Shown here: in pieces, positions 1 to 11,800 of the stretch
Position numbering within the stretch: position 1 is the stretch's first letter
Layout: each line of letters opens with the position of its first letter
Source: Ostrinia nubilalis
Taxonomy: Eukaryota > Arthropoda > Insecta > Lepidoptera > Crambidae
Length of the DNA stretch: 64,000 nucleotides
NCBI RefSeq assembly: GCF_963855985.1
Contig: NC_087105.1
Location: 1,738,501-1,802,500, forward strand
Direction: 5' to 3'
Position numbers and translations under genes: made by a program
Notes under the pieces: model-generated
The model's input: the letters and a program-made list of their open reading frames with translations, nothing else
Told to the model about the DNA's origin: nothing
Databases searched by the model: none

Positions 1-2050
1 AGGTGGGACTAAACTTTAGCCTTGTTTTATTGATTAACTGTCGTGTAATAATAAAGAAAGACTCCTAGTGTTTTCACGTAATCTCATTTGTCTTAGAGTG
101 CTCATAATTTAAGAGGGAAAGCGGTGTTTTATTGATACAAGTTAAAGATTTTCAGTGTGGAAGTGCCTACCTCAAAAATACTGATGCCTGCCACTTACTG
201 CTTACACTATCGACCCAGAAAACTATCTACGAAAAAATCACAAGTATCTAATGAAGAACCATAATCCTTTTTCAAAAATTCTCTACCAATATTTCTTAAC
301 AACTCTCTACCGATGCCATAATAAGAATAGAACCGGCGCTCATGCGGCGCACGGCGATTGCGATCGCTCTCACGCGCCGAGCATGACAAGTCGATCGAGA
401 AACCAACACTCCACACCCTTACTCCCTTGACATAAGGTCTACAATCGCGCGGATTCTGACACAAAACACAGGTTACATTGAAGCTGACCAACACGTGTTT
501 TGAGCATAAAGATCGCGAGTATTTCTCTATCTTGAGATACGAAACTGGAATATAATCTCGGCTTTCATGTTGCATTGTAATATTGTTATAACTCTTCGCC
601 TTTACATGGAAGGTATAGACATAGTCACTGTCATATAGCGCGTAATATAGTGCCTATCTGGTAAGACGAACTGGTAAGTTTTGATGGATAAATAGTGGTA
701 TGACTTTTGCAAATACTTAGTAACAGTACATAAACATAAATAGTCAAACGATTCCAAAACGTCCAGTGGCAAAAATCGGAACTAATAAATAACCCAGTCA
801 ATATTAACAGTAGCGCCCTTTTGTAAATATCATTTATTTATTTATTTATTTACATACACACACATTTTACATCATAATTTTATGGGACCTTTCAGTGTTG
901 TCCAACGTGGAAAAATTGACAATGTCATAGCTGGAACGGTTCAGTGTTGGACAACTAATATAAAAGTTCGATTACCACCAAATTATTTTCAATACCTTTG
1001 GAATAAGTTTCTTATAGCTTACGCCTACTTCATCATAATTAAAACTAGAGCCCGTCTTATAAATGTCAAATCACTCATTCATCAATAAATCATCGTATTA
1101 CACAATAAAACTGGTATGTGCCTCTACACACTTACCAACATTTAAGCACAGCTACCATAAAATCAAGAATATTAAACAGAAAACTTTTCACTTTTACAGT
1201 ATTAATTTATCATCCAAAATATAAATCTACTTTGAATTTAACGGCCTAAAAAGGCACCAATTGTAATGTTTTACCACCATAACAAAAACCATAAAATGGA
1301 CGACAAGAGCGCCGCCATAAAACTAGAAGCGAGTTTAATTAACTAAAAACAAAATCATTAAGAGATTCGGAACTACGAAAATGAGCAACGGAGCGTCAAA
1401 AAACATAGACCTATAGAAACTGACAAGCTTGCAAACAATAAAGTTACAACGAAACAAATAGGTAATCACTAGCTTTTGACTGTGGCCTAAAGTTTTATCA
1501 AAATCCCTTCAGTCATTTTTGCGTGAAAGAATAACAAAATAATATCGATCCATCCATCCATCACACCTTATTATGTGTGTGTGTGGGTTTAAAAATCAAT
1601 ATTTTGTAAGTATGTAGTGTTTTGGTTTCTTGGTAGAGCTAGTTATGTAAGCATTTAATTCTGTCGCCACAACAATAATGTCAACAGCATTGTTGTGTTT
1701 CGGCAGGTGGAGGTGAATAACCAACTATACTATACGTATTATACGTATTCCACTTAGAACCCAAATAGCATTTGCACGAATAGCACCCTGTGGCCTTCCA
1801 TCTTCGGCCTGACCATCACTTTCCAAGTATCCTTGTGGTTTCAAGGTGACCCAAGTTAAAATTATTTCAGACTATAGAATGAAGCTTTGTGAATTACGCT
1901 GAAAAAGTTCAATGACTTCTAAATTATGTTAATACGTATATTTTGAATAAACTTGGTTTGTTTGGAATAAAATTGGGGATTGAATCTACGTCACCCTGTA
2001 TATTTTTACGACAATTTTTGACACACGCATTATTTGAATGTGATTTATAT

Positions 2051-2240
2051 CTGCACTAGCGGCTGCCCGCGACTTCGTACGCGTGGATCCCGTTTTACCC
2101 CCTTAGGGGTGGAGTTTTGTAAAATCCTTTCTTAGCGGATGCCTACGTCATAACATCTACCTGCATGCCAAATTTCAGCCCGATCCGTCCAGTGGTTTGG
2201 GCTGTGCGTTGATAGATCACTATGTCAGTCAGTCACCTTT
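2051..2240. mobile_element. Lepidopteran interspersed repeat fragment
   Basis: A 190-bp block beginning CTAGCGGCTGCCCGCGACTT, containing AGCGGATGCCTACGTCATAA and ATTTCAGCCCGATCCGT, and ending TCAGTCAGTCACCTTTGAG. I recognise it as a high-copy repeat of moth and butterfly genomes, but I cannot assign its class with confidence. Confidence 0.65.
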
Positions 2241-3284
2241 GAGTTATAATTTAGATGTATCAAATTATTATGAAATACTTTTAAATATAAAAGTACTCTG
2301 CATAATATAAATTAAGGTGTGTTCCCTACACAGTCCACAGAATTAGTAACTCACTTCTATTAAGAAGCGATCTCCGAGCCAGTTCTTACCTTATTACCTC
2401 AAGATTATGATGCTTTTGACGTTTTTATTGCCCGTAAATTTGTATTTTTAGCGTAAGTAATAATTTAGGCGCGATTGTTCGGTCACAGTCGAAATAAGGA
2501 CAGTAGCTCCACTGCATACAAGTTTTTTTATTTTTTATTTATTAAGTCATTATATTTATGTCATAATAAAAAGAAGCTCCACTGCGTAGAAGAGTTGTTT
2601 TTGTCTTCATTTACTCGTGTCAAAAAAAATTAGTTGTCTTTTGTTAGTATAGGCAACAACAATATCATTGCAGATTTCGATAAAAATAATGTATACTTGA
2701 TATCTGGAAGAAATGTGTATATACGGTTACTAATTGTTGAAAATGTATAAAAGTTTTCACATAAAGATTATTACAGAGCCTACGAAAGGATATAAAAATC
2801 CTGAAATTTGTATGTCATATCACTAGTTTTACTGGGCTCTAAATTATGATTGTAACTGTGCCTACTGTGAAAATACCTACCTAACAGTACAGTGAAAGCA
2901 AATTTAATTTATTACCTATACGAGCTTTCTTCACCTACCCGCACTATGTATGAGAGATTATTCAGCGAATTTGTGTAGTACCCACACTACACGGTCGCCG
3001 TTAGTATTAATGTGCTTTTTATTGAAATCGCCTTTTTGTTTCGAGCCCATAGTTTTACGAGCATTAATGATGAGCACGTGTAAACTATTATGTTGTACCT
3101 ACATGCATTCATTTCATAAATTACATTCTGTACTTTCTCATTAACTTTTAAACTATGCATCAATGTGTGGACAGATTTGAAATGTTTTTTTCTTTAGATT
3201 ATAGGTAAAAACGTGTCTAAAATCTGGGTTATCTACTATTCTGTAAATTATTTACTCCTAAAGGATTCTGCGCAGCATTTTGTA

Positions 3285-3312
3285 CAAGATCCAATTCGTG
3301 AATTGGATCTTG
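3285..3312. repeat. Near-perfect 28-bp palindrome
   Basis: Arms CAAGATCCAATTC and GAATTGGATCTTG (13 bp each) around a 2-base centre. No surrounding element was recognised. Confidence 0.9.
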
Positions 3313-5629
3313 ATAGTGAACTAAAACTTATTCAATATCAGGCTGCGCTTTAAAATTAAATTAATTCAATAATCATAATATAACATTGCTGTACATTGCC
3401 TGCAAATATCAGGTTACTCTTTCATGTACTATTGACAGCTCATCACTGCCACATTTAATTCGAGCTACCGATTAACAAATTGAAACAATAGTAACCACTA
3501 GTATCAAAAATTCGGCAACAAGCCACCTCGAACCAGACCGTACGGGACTTGCATCATAAATACGCTGCTTAACGAAACACCTTTATCTTAAAGCAATAAG
3601 ATTTAGAATCACCCGTTGACGAGCCACAACAAAATTGCCATTCATTTCATTGACATATCTGCGATTCAATCTAGTCTTTGCTTGTTTTTACCGATAACAA
3701 ATTACAACGGACATTATAGGCAGAAAGAAGTGCACAACATTTAATTGTTATGCTTTTTAGACCTTCTGTATCTCACTGTGGTGTTTTTATGGCTCTATCA
3801 GAATCCATGGGAGGTTATTGTCACCGATTTCTTGACGTTGGCAAGTTTTTGCGCGGGAAACCTCGCGAAATGTCGGGTAACTTTTTAAAATGCGCGCTGG
3901 GACGCCGCGTTTCGGCCGCGTTATTTCTTTTGCAAATTGTTTTCGGTATACATGGCAGAAATACTAATTTACTCAGTTACAATGCTCATAAGGTGATGTA
4001 GTTGAGCTTCTGGTGTTTGAGAATTTCGATCTCAAAAACAGAGTGGGAAATGTGAGACTGGTCAAATAATGTTTTGGTTTCTTTTGGGGGAAGAATTTTA
4101 GAGCTCTTCCCACATTTTAAAGACCATCTAATTTTGTGCCTACTTAGATTTTTTACTTCCTTGTGTGTTGCTTCAATCAAAAATAAATATTGACATCTCC
4201 AACCCTGCCCTGAAGAGTCCCAGGCGAATAAATTTCCCTCTAATTAGATAACCCGCATTCCCGAAAGACGGTGTCGCCATCTGTCGCGCGTCAGCGGTAC
4301 ATGCGCGCGCGCCTAAATTTGGATCCCTAATTAATTGGGAATGAGAAACGCGGCTTAGCCCGGCGGGAAATGGCCGAACACCACTGGTCCAGGTTTTAAA
4401 TAAATCGTAACTAAAATATAGACTAGGCATCACAATAAAATCTGCCTATTTAGTTAATAAATTGACAGTAATATTGTTGTTAGTTTTCCCAATAAATTAA
4501 ACAATACTCATACTTCTTCATCATTGATGTCTAAACGTTAATATTATAAAAATACTTCAATCATACAACTTCAAAGTGCTCAACAACATTTAAAATAAAA
4601 TAAAAGAATTGATAATGCGTTGACATTTGGAAAACTTCTTGTGAAAACATATTAAAATAATATACCTGAATGTTCATTAAATTATTCGAAGCATTTTATT
4701 TCTAAACGAACAATTTAATGACAAGCTGTGAGGAAAGGTTTACTAGTCCGCAATAATTCAAGAAATTATTTCAATGAATATAAATTGCTAATCCTCTGAT
4801 CTCATTCGCGGCGTCAAAATACAATCATGTTTGGTAGTTTGTGGTCAAGTAAAAGTAATTACAAACAGTTATTAATTTTAACGAGAGAAAACCGTTTTCA
4901 TTATACTTGTAGATATATCTATTAATGAAACTAGTGAAAGAATCGATTGATTGCCTCCTCGTTACCAACATTTATAATCACCCGCTCATAAATATGAATT
5001 AATTGTAACAAATTTTTTCATTGCTGAGTAACATTAAATTAATTCTTTGAAATACAGCGCAATTAATAACGAATCAGGTGCATCGACCTCTTTCTCCAAA
5101 CATCATCAGTGTTAACACACCAGAACCGCTGATGTATAGGCACGTCCGCGCCGGCCGACGCGCGATGATAAACTGGGCCCGCGGTGACAACGCCGGCGCG
5201 ACAAGGACGCACCTACGGCCGCGCCTCGCGAAGGAACGGGACAAAACACCCCGCGGATCGTATAAAAACCTAAGCCGTTGATTTTATAATTTATTTGTTA
5301 CACATTTGTCGTTCCGTGAAGATGGAGGGAGATACATGAGCTTTTTGTAGGCGACTAGTGGGATATGCGCATCAGATGTGATTTGAGTCGTAATTTATAG
5401 TGTTTGTACAACCGGCGACGCATGCGCAAGACGCCATAAACAAGTACTTTAATAGACTCAATTACGAGGAACGGATAAGTGAGTAACGTCGTAAAGAACC
5501 TATCGTACGCTAATGGATTTGAATTTGGAACTAGATTTGAATTGAGAGCCATAGACGAATTTGTGATAGTGTTTTTTTTCTGCGCGGTGCGTTCGGAAAT
5601 CAATCATGCGCGTATTAAAGCGGGCGGCG

Positions 5630-6424
5630 CACGGTGGATCGAAATGGCATTAAAGTGGACATAGGGATTTTTTCCGGAAAATCGAATTTTAAAAATTGCC
5701 AATCGATAGTCCTTTGCTCACTCATCACGACATGTCATATCACATTTTTCTCTAAACCTGATACTTTAGCTTAAAAAAAATAATTTGTGTTTTTTTTGTA
5801 TGAAACGAGACATAAAGTGCTAATTTTCTCCGAAGACCTGCTAGATCGTGACTTGAAACAACCTAGGTCGGTATAACTGCATTATTTATTAATATTCTAA
5901 GCTATTTCCAGCTGCTCCAAACCGCAACTTAGCCTGTTAAACGATTCCGAAAAAAATTAAAAATGGACTCTTCTTGTAATTGTATTTTAGTTCTTTTTTT
6001 TAGAAAAAGCTTCGATTACGGTACTAGAAAGTGATTTTATCGTTAGGTGACATTGTTATCTATTCTCAAAACCTGTTAAACCCTTTCTTTCCTATCAGCA
6101 CATGACTTTAAAACAACAATGAAGTTACTCATACCTCGTAAATAACGTGTTTTGCGAATAAACAGATAATGGTCAGGGGTGGGGGTAAAAAACAGATAAG
6201 GATTGTTTATTTTTTTAAAATTTAGTTTGGGCTGTGTAACGTCACCAATAACATTCAACTTTAAATGCGGTTTTTAACATGTAATTACAATGGAAGCTAT
6301 TGTGAATAATATAGATTTGTTCGTAGTCTTAAGAAATACCTTAAAACCTTTCATGGACAGTGAGGAACTTTATAATCACCTTTAGCAGAAAATGGTACAT
6401 TTGTCAGAAGAAAACAGTGTTAAG
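5630..6424. repeat. Left inverted arm of the Transib element
   Basis: Pairs with 8061-8856 in inverted orientation over its full length. By eye only a handful of differences are present (for example near 5731, 6161 and in the T run near 6212). It contains, on the plus strand, a duplicate of the coding start found on the minus strand in the right arm: ATG at 6290, 31 codons, then TAG at 6383-6385. Confidence 0.95.
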
Positions 6425-6452
6425 AGCGTTTACGCCGTTTGGCGCAAAAACA

Positions 6453-6734
6453 GTAAATAATAAAATAAATAAATGATAATAAATATCCTTAGACATTTTA
6501 CACTGCGCTTCTAGTCCCAAACTAAGCAAAGCTTGTACTATGGGTACTAGACAACGGATATAAACATACTTAAATACTTTTTTTGTTGTAAATACATACT
6601 TATTATACATAGAAAACACCCAGTCCAATACAAACAAATATGTTCATGCACACAAATGTTTGTACTGTGCGGGTATCGAACCCGCTACCTCCGGAATAGT
6701 AGTCCGTTCCGAACCACTACACCAAACGGCCGAC
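6453..6734 (-). mobile_element. tRNA-derived SINE in the loop of the Transib element
   Basis: On the minus strand the head carries pol III box A (TGGTGTAGTGG, 6714-6724) and box B (GGTTCGATACC, 6672-6682) in tRNA-like spacing. A ~200-bp unrelated body follows, ending in an AATAA/TTTA-rich simple tail near 6453-6485. It is not a tRNA gene: there is no 3' acceptor stem and the body continues. No clear target duplication was found. Confidence 0.75.
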
Positions 6735-6791
6735 ATATTACTTTTTTAACCCGATAAGTACTTTTTTAACCCGTTACAATCATTAACCAGT

Positions 6792-7233
6792 GTGTTACCA
6801 GTGATAACTTATGGCTCGGAAACGTGGCCTCTCACTATAGGCCTTATACAGAAGCTCAAAGTTGCACAGCGTGCTATGGAGAGGGCTATGCTTGGTGTTT
6901 CTTTGCGAGATCGAATCAGAAATGAGGAGATCCGTAAACGAACCAAAGTCGCTGACATAGCCCGACGTATTAGCAAGCTGAAGTGGCAATGGGCAGGGCA
7001 CATAGTACGCAGAACTGACGGCCGATGGGGCAGAAAGGTTCTGGAATGGAGGCCGCGTACCGGAAAACGCAGCGTGGGACGTCCACCTACAAGGTGGACC
7101 GACGACATCGTAAAGGTAGCAGGGAAGCGCTGGACGCAGGCCGCTACCAATCGATCAACATGGAAAGCATTGGGGGAGGCCTATGTTCAGCAGTGGACGT
7201 CCTGTGGCTGAAATGATGATGATGATGATGATG
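6792..7233 (+). mobile_element. 5'-truncated RTE-type LINE with perfect 14-bp target duplication
   Basis: A 442-bp insertion flanked by AATCATTAACCAGT at 6778-6791 and 7234-7247. It encodes the C-terminal ~139 residues of an RTE-like reverse transcriptase polyprotein (motifs YGSETW, GHIVRR, GRPPTRW), still open to the stop at 7209-7211. It ends in a short ATG-repeat tail (7214-7233). Severe 5' truncation, a simple-repeat tail and a variable target duplication are typical of RTE elements, and this 3' end is widespread in Lepidoptera. It sits in the loop between the arms of the Transib element. Confidence 0.92.
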
Positions 7234-7591
7234 AATCATTAACCAGTTACATTACAAATATGTTATAGGCATAAATAATTAGGCAATTTCGTCGTCTAAA
7301 TAGTTGAGATAATATTTCGATTAGTATAGTATTAATTTAAGAATTCTATCAAGATAAGTCCTCACAGGTTTTCAAATTTCCACTTTAGCGTCAGTTTACA
7401 AGCTGATTTTTTTATAAAAATACTGTGAAAACGATATAACAAACATTTACATCCTATAGCATAGGTCTTTAGGCAAATAGTTAGTTGAGAAAATTCTTAG
7501 ATTTAAGCATTTTACAATAAGAAATCACAAATTCAAAGAACGTGAAATACCCAAAAATCAAAGTGATTTTTACACCATTATTCTTCTTGAT

Positions 7592-7713
7592 GATGGACAA
7601 ACTGTCATCTATCTCTTCCCCAATTTTTAAGAAGAAACAGTGATTGGCTTGAATCTCCAATTAACTGGGTCTGGCAACTAGTTTTTGATGAAGACAAAAT
7701 TGAGGAAAATGTT
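7592..7713 (+). repeat. Inner inverted duplicate of the transposase fragment, copy 1
   Basis: 122 bp that reappear inverted at 7896-8017. Read on the plus strand it encodes RRNSDWLESPINWVWQ and on to DEDKIEENV, so it keeps TGG (Trp) where the other copy has TGC (Cys). Shortly after it, a 26-bp motif ending TTATGTAACG is repeated directly (about 7714-7739 and 7758-7783). Confidence 0.9.
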
Positions 7714-7745
7714 CTGTTTCTGAGTTAATTTATGTAACGTGTAAT

Positions 7746-8093
7746 TCATCTTTTTTTCTGTTTCTGAGTTAATTTATGTAACGGTTTCCTCGGGATAAAG
7801 GAAGTAGTCGAAGCATGTAGTGTAGAAATTGACATGTTTTCTGTAATAGCATCTATATTTGACGTTGTTTTTTCACTAGGTTCAGTAATTGAACCAACAT
7901 TTTCCTCAATTTTGTCTTCATCAAAAACTAGTTGCCAGACCCAGTTAATTGGAGATTCAAGGCAATCACTGTTTCTTCTTAAAAATTGGGGAAGAGATAG
8001 ATGACAGGTTGTCCATCGTCCATTAAGATTAGTACAAAAATTCCGGCAAACTTTTTTTAACTTAACACTGTTTTCTTCTGACAAATGTACCAT
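7746..8093 (-). pseudogene. Truncated N-terminus of a Transib-like transposase
   Basis: A 115-codon frame inside the element begins MVHLSEENSVKLKKVCRNF. It contains SLPQFLRRNSDCLESP, where Transib proteins usually have a Trp-Leu pair after an Asn/Ser-rich stretch, and ends in a basic RKPLHKLTQKQKKR block of the kind that precedes the conserved region of Transib proteins. An upstream in-phase ATG at 8195 is cut off by TAG at 8102-8100, present in both arms, so the likely start is 8093. The catalytic Asp/Asp/Glu domain is absent. Assignment relies on the element's ends plus weak protein resemblance from memory. Confidence 0.5.
7896..8017 (-). repeat. Inner inverted duplicate of the transposase fragment, copy 2
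   Basis: Reverse complement of 7592-7713 with a few substitutions. It is part of the minus-strand transposase-like frame and carries Cys instead of Trp in the DWLESP motif. Confidence 0.9.
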
Positions 8094-8856
8094 TTTCTGC
8101 TAAAGGTGATTATAAAGTTCCTCACTGTCCATGAAAGGTTTTAAGGTATTTCTTAAGACTACGAACAAATCTATATTATTCACAATAGCTTCCATTGTAA
8201 TTACATGTTAAAAACCGCATTTAAAGTTGAATGTTATTGGTGACGTTACACAGCCCAAACTAAATTTAAAAAAAAATAAACAATCCTTATCTGTTTTTTA
8301 CCCCCACCCCTGACCATTATCTGCTTATTCGCAAAACACGTTATTTACGAGGTATGAGTAACTTCATTGTTGTTTTAAAGTCATGTGCTGATAGGAAAGA
8401 AAGGGTTTAACAGGTTTTGAGAATAGATAACAATGTCACCTAACGATAAAATCACTTTCTAGTACCGTAATCGAAGCTTTTTCTAAAAAAAAGAACTAAA
8501 ATACAATTACAAGAAGAGTCCATTTTTAATTTTTTTCGGAATCGTTTAACAGGCTAAGTTGCGGTTTGGAGCAGCTGGAAATAGCTTAGAATATTAATAA
8601 ATAATGCAGTTATACCGACCTAGGTTGTTTCAAGTCACGATCTAGCAGGTCTTCGGAGAAAATTAGCACTTTATGTCTCGTTTCATACAAAAAAAACACA
8701 AATTATTTTTTTTAAGCTAAAGTATCAGGTTTAGAGAAAAATGTGATATGACATGTCGTGATAAGTGAGCAAAGGACTATCGATTGGCAATTTTTAAAAT
8801 TCGATTTTCCGGAAAAAATCCCTATGTCCACTTTAATGCCATTTCGATCCACCGTG
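8061..8856. repeat. Right inverted arm of the Transib element
   Basis: Reverse complement of 5630-6424. On the minus strand it includes ATG at 8195-8193, a short frame to TAG at 8102-8100, and the next ATG at 8093 that opens the transposase-like fragment. Confidence 0.95.
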
Positions 8857-11800
8857 CGGCGCGCGCGCCAACTGCCTGTCTGCGTCGACGCGGCCGCCAT
8901 ATTTCAAATGCGTTTGAGATATAGACCGCGTTTTATCAATGCATCGTCGCGCTGATTTTGATGATTTATACTTAATTATTTCTCTTGTTAATGTCCTTTT
9001 CACGGTACATTCCCATACGTCTCGGGATCATTAATTTTTACAATTTGTGTGCGAGATAAATCGTGGAAATTTTTTGAGGTTACTCCGAGCCCGTCTGATA
9101 TATCAGGCACGTCAGGGAATGTTTGCTCGTCTACCAATTAGAGATCTTAACTTCGTCTATTCATAAAAGCACTCGGCGTCACTGCTTTAAAATTTCAAAC
9201 TAAAAGTTGAACGTCCTACGTATCCTTTCGAGCCGATTCTGACAGTTTACGCTGCGAACCCAACTTGGGATAAAATATAGCTCATGTTCAGACGGATACC
9301 GTAGTGGGGGCAGCGGGGGAGGGGGAGGGAAGACGTCCGCAAATAGCGACCATCTCCACCGAGCAAAACAATGCCGGTATGATATTATTGTACAGAGCAG
9401 TGAACGAGACGAACTTGGGATTATCAATTTTGAACCCTAGCTTTGGTACTGTTATTTTTGTATCCACTCATAGACGCAACATTGGCGGCGATTTGGAAGC
9501 GAATATAAGTGTGGCAGTCACAGATCTAGACAGAATGACGTTGCAGTGTGTTTTCGAAACAAAAACAGAATGGAACGTCGAGTCGCGTAATTCGTTACGA
9601 GACAAAGAACCGCGGCTTGCTCGCCAAGTAGATATAATAACAGCTAAACACACAGACGGACGACCGACAGCCGGAGACGGACTATAAATAAATAATGCGC
9701 CAACATTTTATTATTATCATAGCGGGCACGTGCGGGGACATTCCTGGCGACTGCCAGCGTAGCGCTGAAATAAACTTCAGGCGTGCACAACAATCGGATT
9801 TGATCTTATTGGCGATCAATGGCCGACACCCACCAATTTACCGCGCGAAATGAACCGCATTCTTTATTGGTCGCAATCAAACAATGCAGCCCGTTAAGTA
9901 TTCTGGAAGAACTCATTGATATTTTTTATTTGCATGCATCATCTGAACTCAAAGAATTACCATCGTTGTAATTTTTAATTTACATTTTCATGTCTCGCTA
10001 AATTATTTTATGAATAATTTAGTTTGTTTTTATGTTATCGATTATGATAGCATGTAAATAAACTGTAGCTTCAATATTCTGCAATACTTTATAACAAAAT
10101 GTACGGTTGGCTGCCTTTTTTAATTCATTTATTATATTGTCAGAGCGCGAGCATTACCGCGTTCTTTCATAACAATTAGCCAACTAGTGTTCAAATCAAA
10201 TATTTCATCTCGAACAACATCAATCTTTGTCCCGGCGTCGTTGTTACCTTTCCCTCGAATAACACCGCGGCCGCTGCCAACTCCAAGTAAATATTTATAT
10301 AAATAGAAGTCGCGGCATCCGCGCCATGTTGACCACGCAGGTGAAATGCGGCTTCATTTCGACCCACTGTTTACTGGAAGATATTTCTGCTGAAACACCG
10401 AGTTATGTTTCGGAAAATGGCTGCCGAGAAATGGGAATGACACTTGCTTATTGGAGAACGATTCGGTTGGTGCTATTTCATATCTGTCAAATCTATACAG
10501 TTCTCTTAACGTCAGTATAAATCGTGGATGTTATTGTGATTTTCGGAGTTTAAATTTGTCTATAGTATTACTTAGCGGACTCAATATACTACCTTGGAAA
10601 ACTCAATTAACTCCAATGAAAGTGATAAACATATAAACCTCGACATTTACGTTTTCCTCTAGCTCGCGTTTACTAGAGGATAAGTGCCGCTCATATTCTT
10701 GGAATACTGTTAGACATTAATTTTATAACATAATCTAGCCTCATGTGGCGGCCATGACACTTTTCTGCAAACGTGACAAATTAACGAGATCCGTGAATGA
10801 CTAACGACGCGAGATTTTATGTCGATACAGAGCTTCGGCACAGTGGAAGGGGAACACGTAGTCTCATTTCACACTCATCAAAAACAAAGTATTAATCTCA
10901 CTAGCAATAAAAGCAAGCTGGTGGACTGAAAATGTTCAGAAAATCGTATATCACTTATACGTTTTGTTTTCGACGGAGTTGTTTAACGTTATGTGTTGTT
11001 AAATTGTTCTAAAGCTCTATGAGGCCTTACCATAAACAAGTTCTCCCAATTGATAGCTGAATAGTCCAAAATTATGATTCGAAAAAGTAGTGGTAGTTCC
11101 AAGCTAAGCTTTATTGTAAAATAAATAATTTACGACTTAGCAATTAATGTCTAAAGCTTTTGAGTCTTTATTCTTCAGTTTTAGCCACGATTCGGAGCTT
11201 TTGGGGAACGCTACTGCTACCATTTTCATTGGAGCTTCGATAAAGTTGCACTTTACAGGCAATTAACCGAGAACAGGCCCTTTACAATTCCACTGACTGT
11301 AAAAGGTTTTATATGCTCATACACAGGCAAACATTGATTTATATGGTTGCTTTTGCCACCAAATCAAGTCATAGCAACCTGTACATTTGCTACTATAAAA
11401 AAGAAAAACAAATAATGGAAATTGATCCTTAAGGCTGTGAATCAAAGCCCATCGTCATTATTTACTGCCAGTACTCACGTTTTAATTAGAATAGACAACA
11501 CAAATTACATTTGAATTTGAAATTCGAACGCTCTCCGATCGAATACATCCGCACATTCTATTTGCGAATGCGGTCCGTTAGAGGTAGTCGCCTCATTGAT
11601 TATTATTTTAACGCACAATTAAAATTTGATGGCCCCTTCTACTTCGTTCATCTTCTACTTGCCTCATATTAGTTGGTACCTTTACGTTTCTGAACGAGCA
11701 TCAAGCATTTGAGCACATCCCAATCCCAGTCTTACTGCTCAGAGATAGAGACCAAAGTTGAAGAGTCGATACTGTTTGTATAATCTTTTTTGAATCCAAG

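Larger units (their letters stand above)
5630..8856 (-). mobile_element. Transib-type (RAG1-related) DNA transposon, non-autonomous, with very long inverted arms
   Basis: The 3,227-bp element starts CACGGTGGATCG and ends with its complement CGATCCACCGTG. It is flanked by a perfect 5-bp duplication CGGCG (5625-5629, 8857-8861). Ends beginning CAC with an RSS-like heptamer (CACGGTG beside the V(D)J heptamer CACAGTG) and a GC-rich 5-bp duplication of CGNCG type are the known hallmarks of Transib. Arms of about 795 bp are almost identical in inverted orientation. The centre keeps only an N-terminal piece of a transposase-like reading frame on the minus strand and no catalytic core, so the element cannot encode its own movement. 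The loop also holds a SINE and an RTE LINE insertion. Orientation is given by the transposase fragment. Hztransib of Helicoverpa zea is the characterised moth relative; I could not align to it. Confidence 0.85.

Noticed and set aside
207..575. 122-codon minus-strand open frame
   Set aside because: No recognisable domain, splice context or codon signal; within the range of chance frames.
6663..6734. tRNA-like sequence on the minus strand
   Set aside because: Box A and box B are present, but the acceptor stem is missing and a SINE body follows; not a tRNA gene.
9304..9687. 127-codon plus-strand open frame
   Set aside because: No family resemblance, starts in a low-complexity GGGGGAG stretch, and lies antisense to hth; treated as chance.
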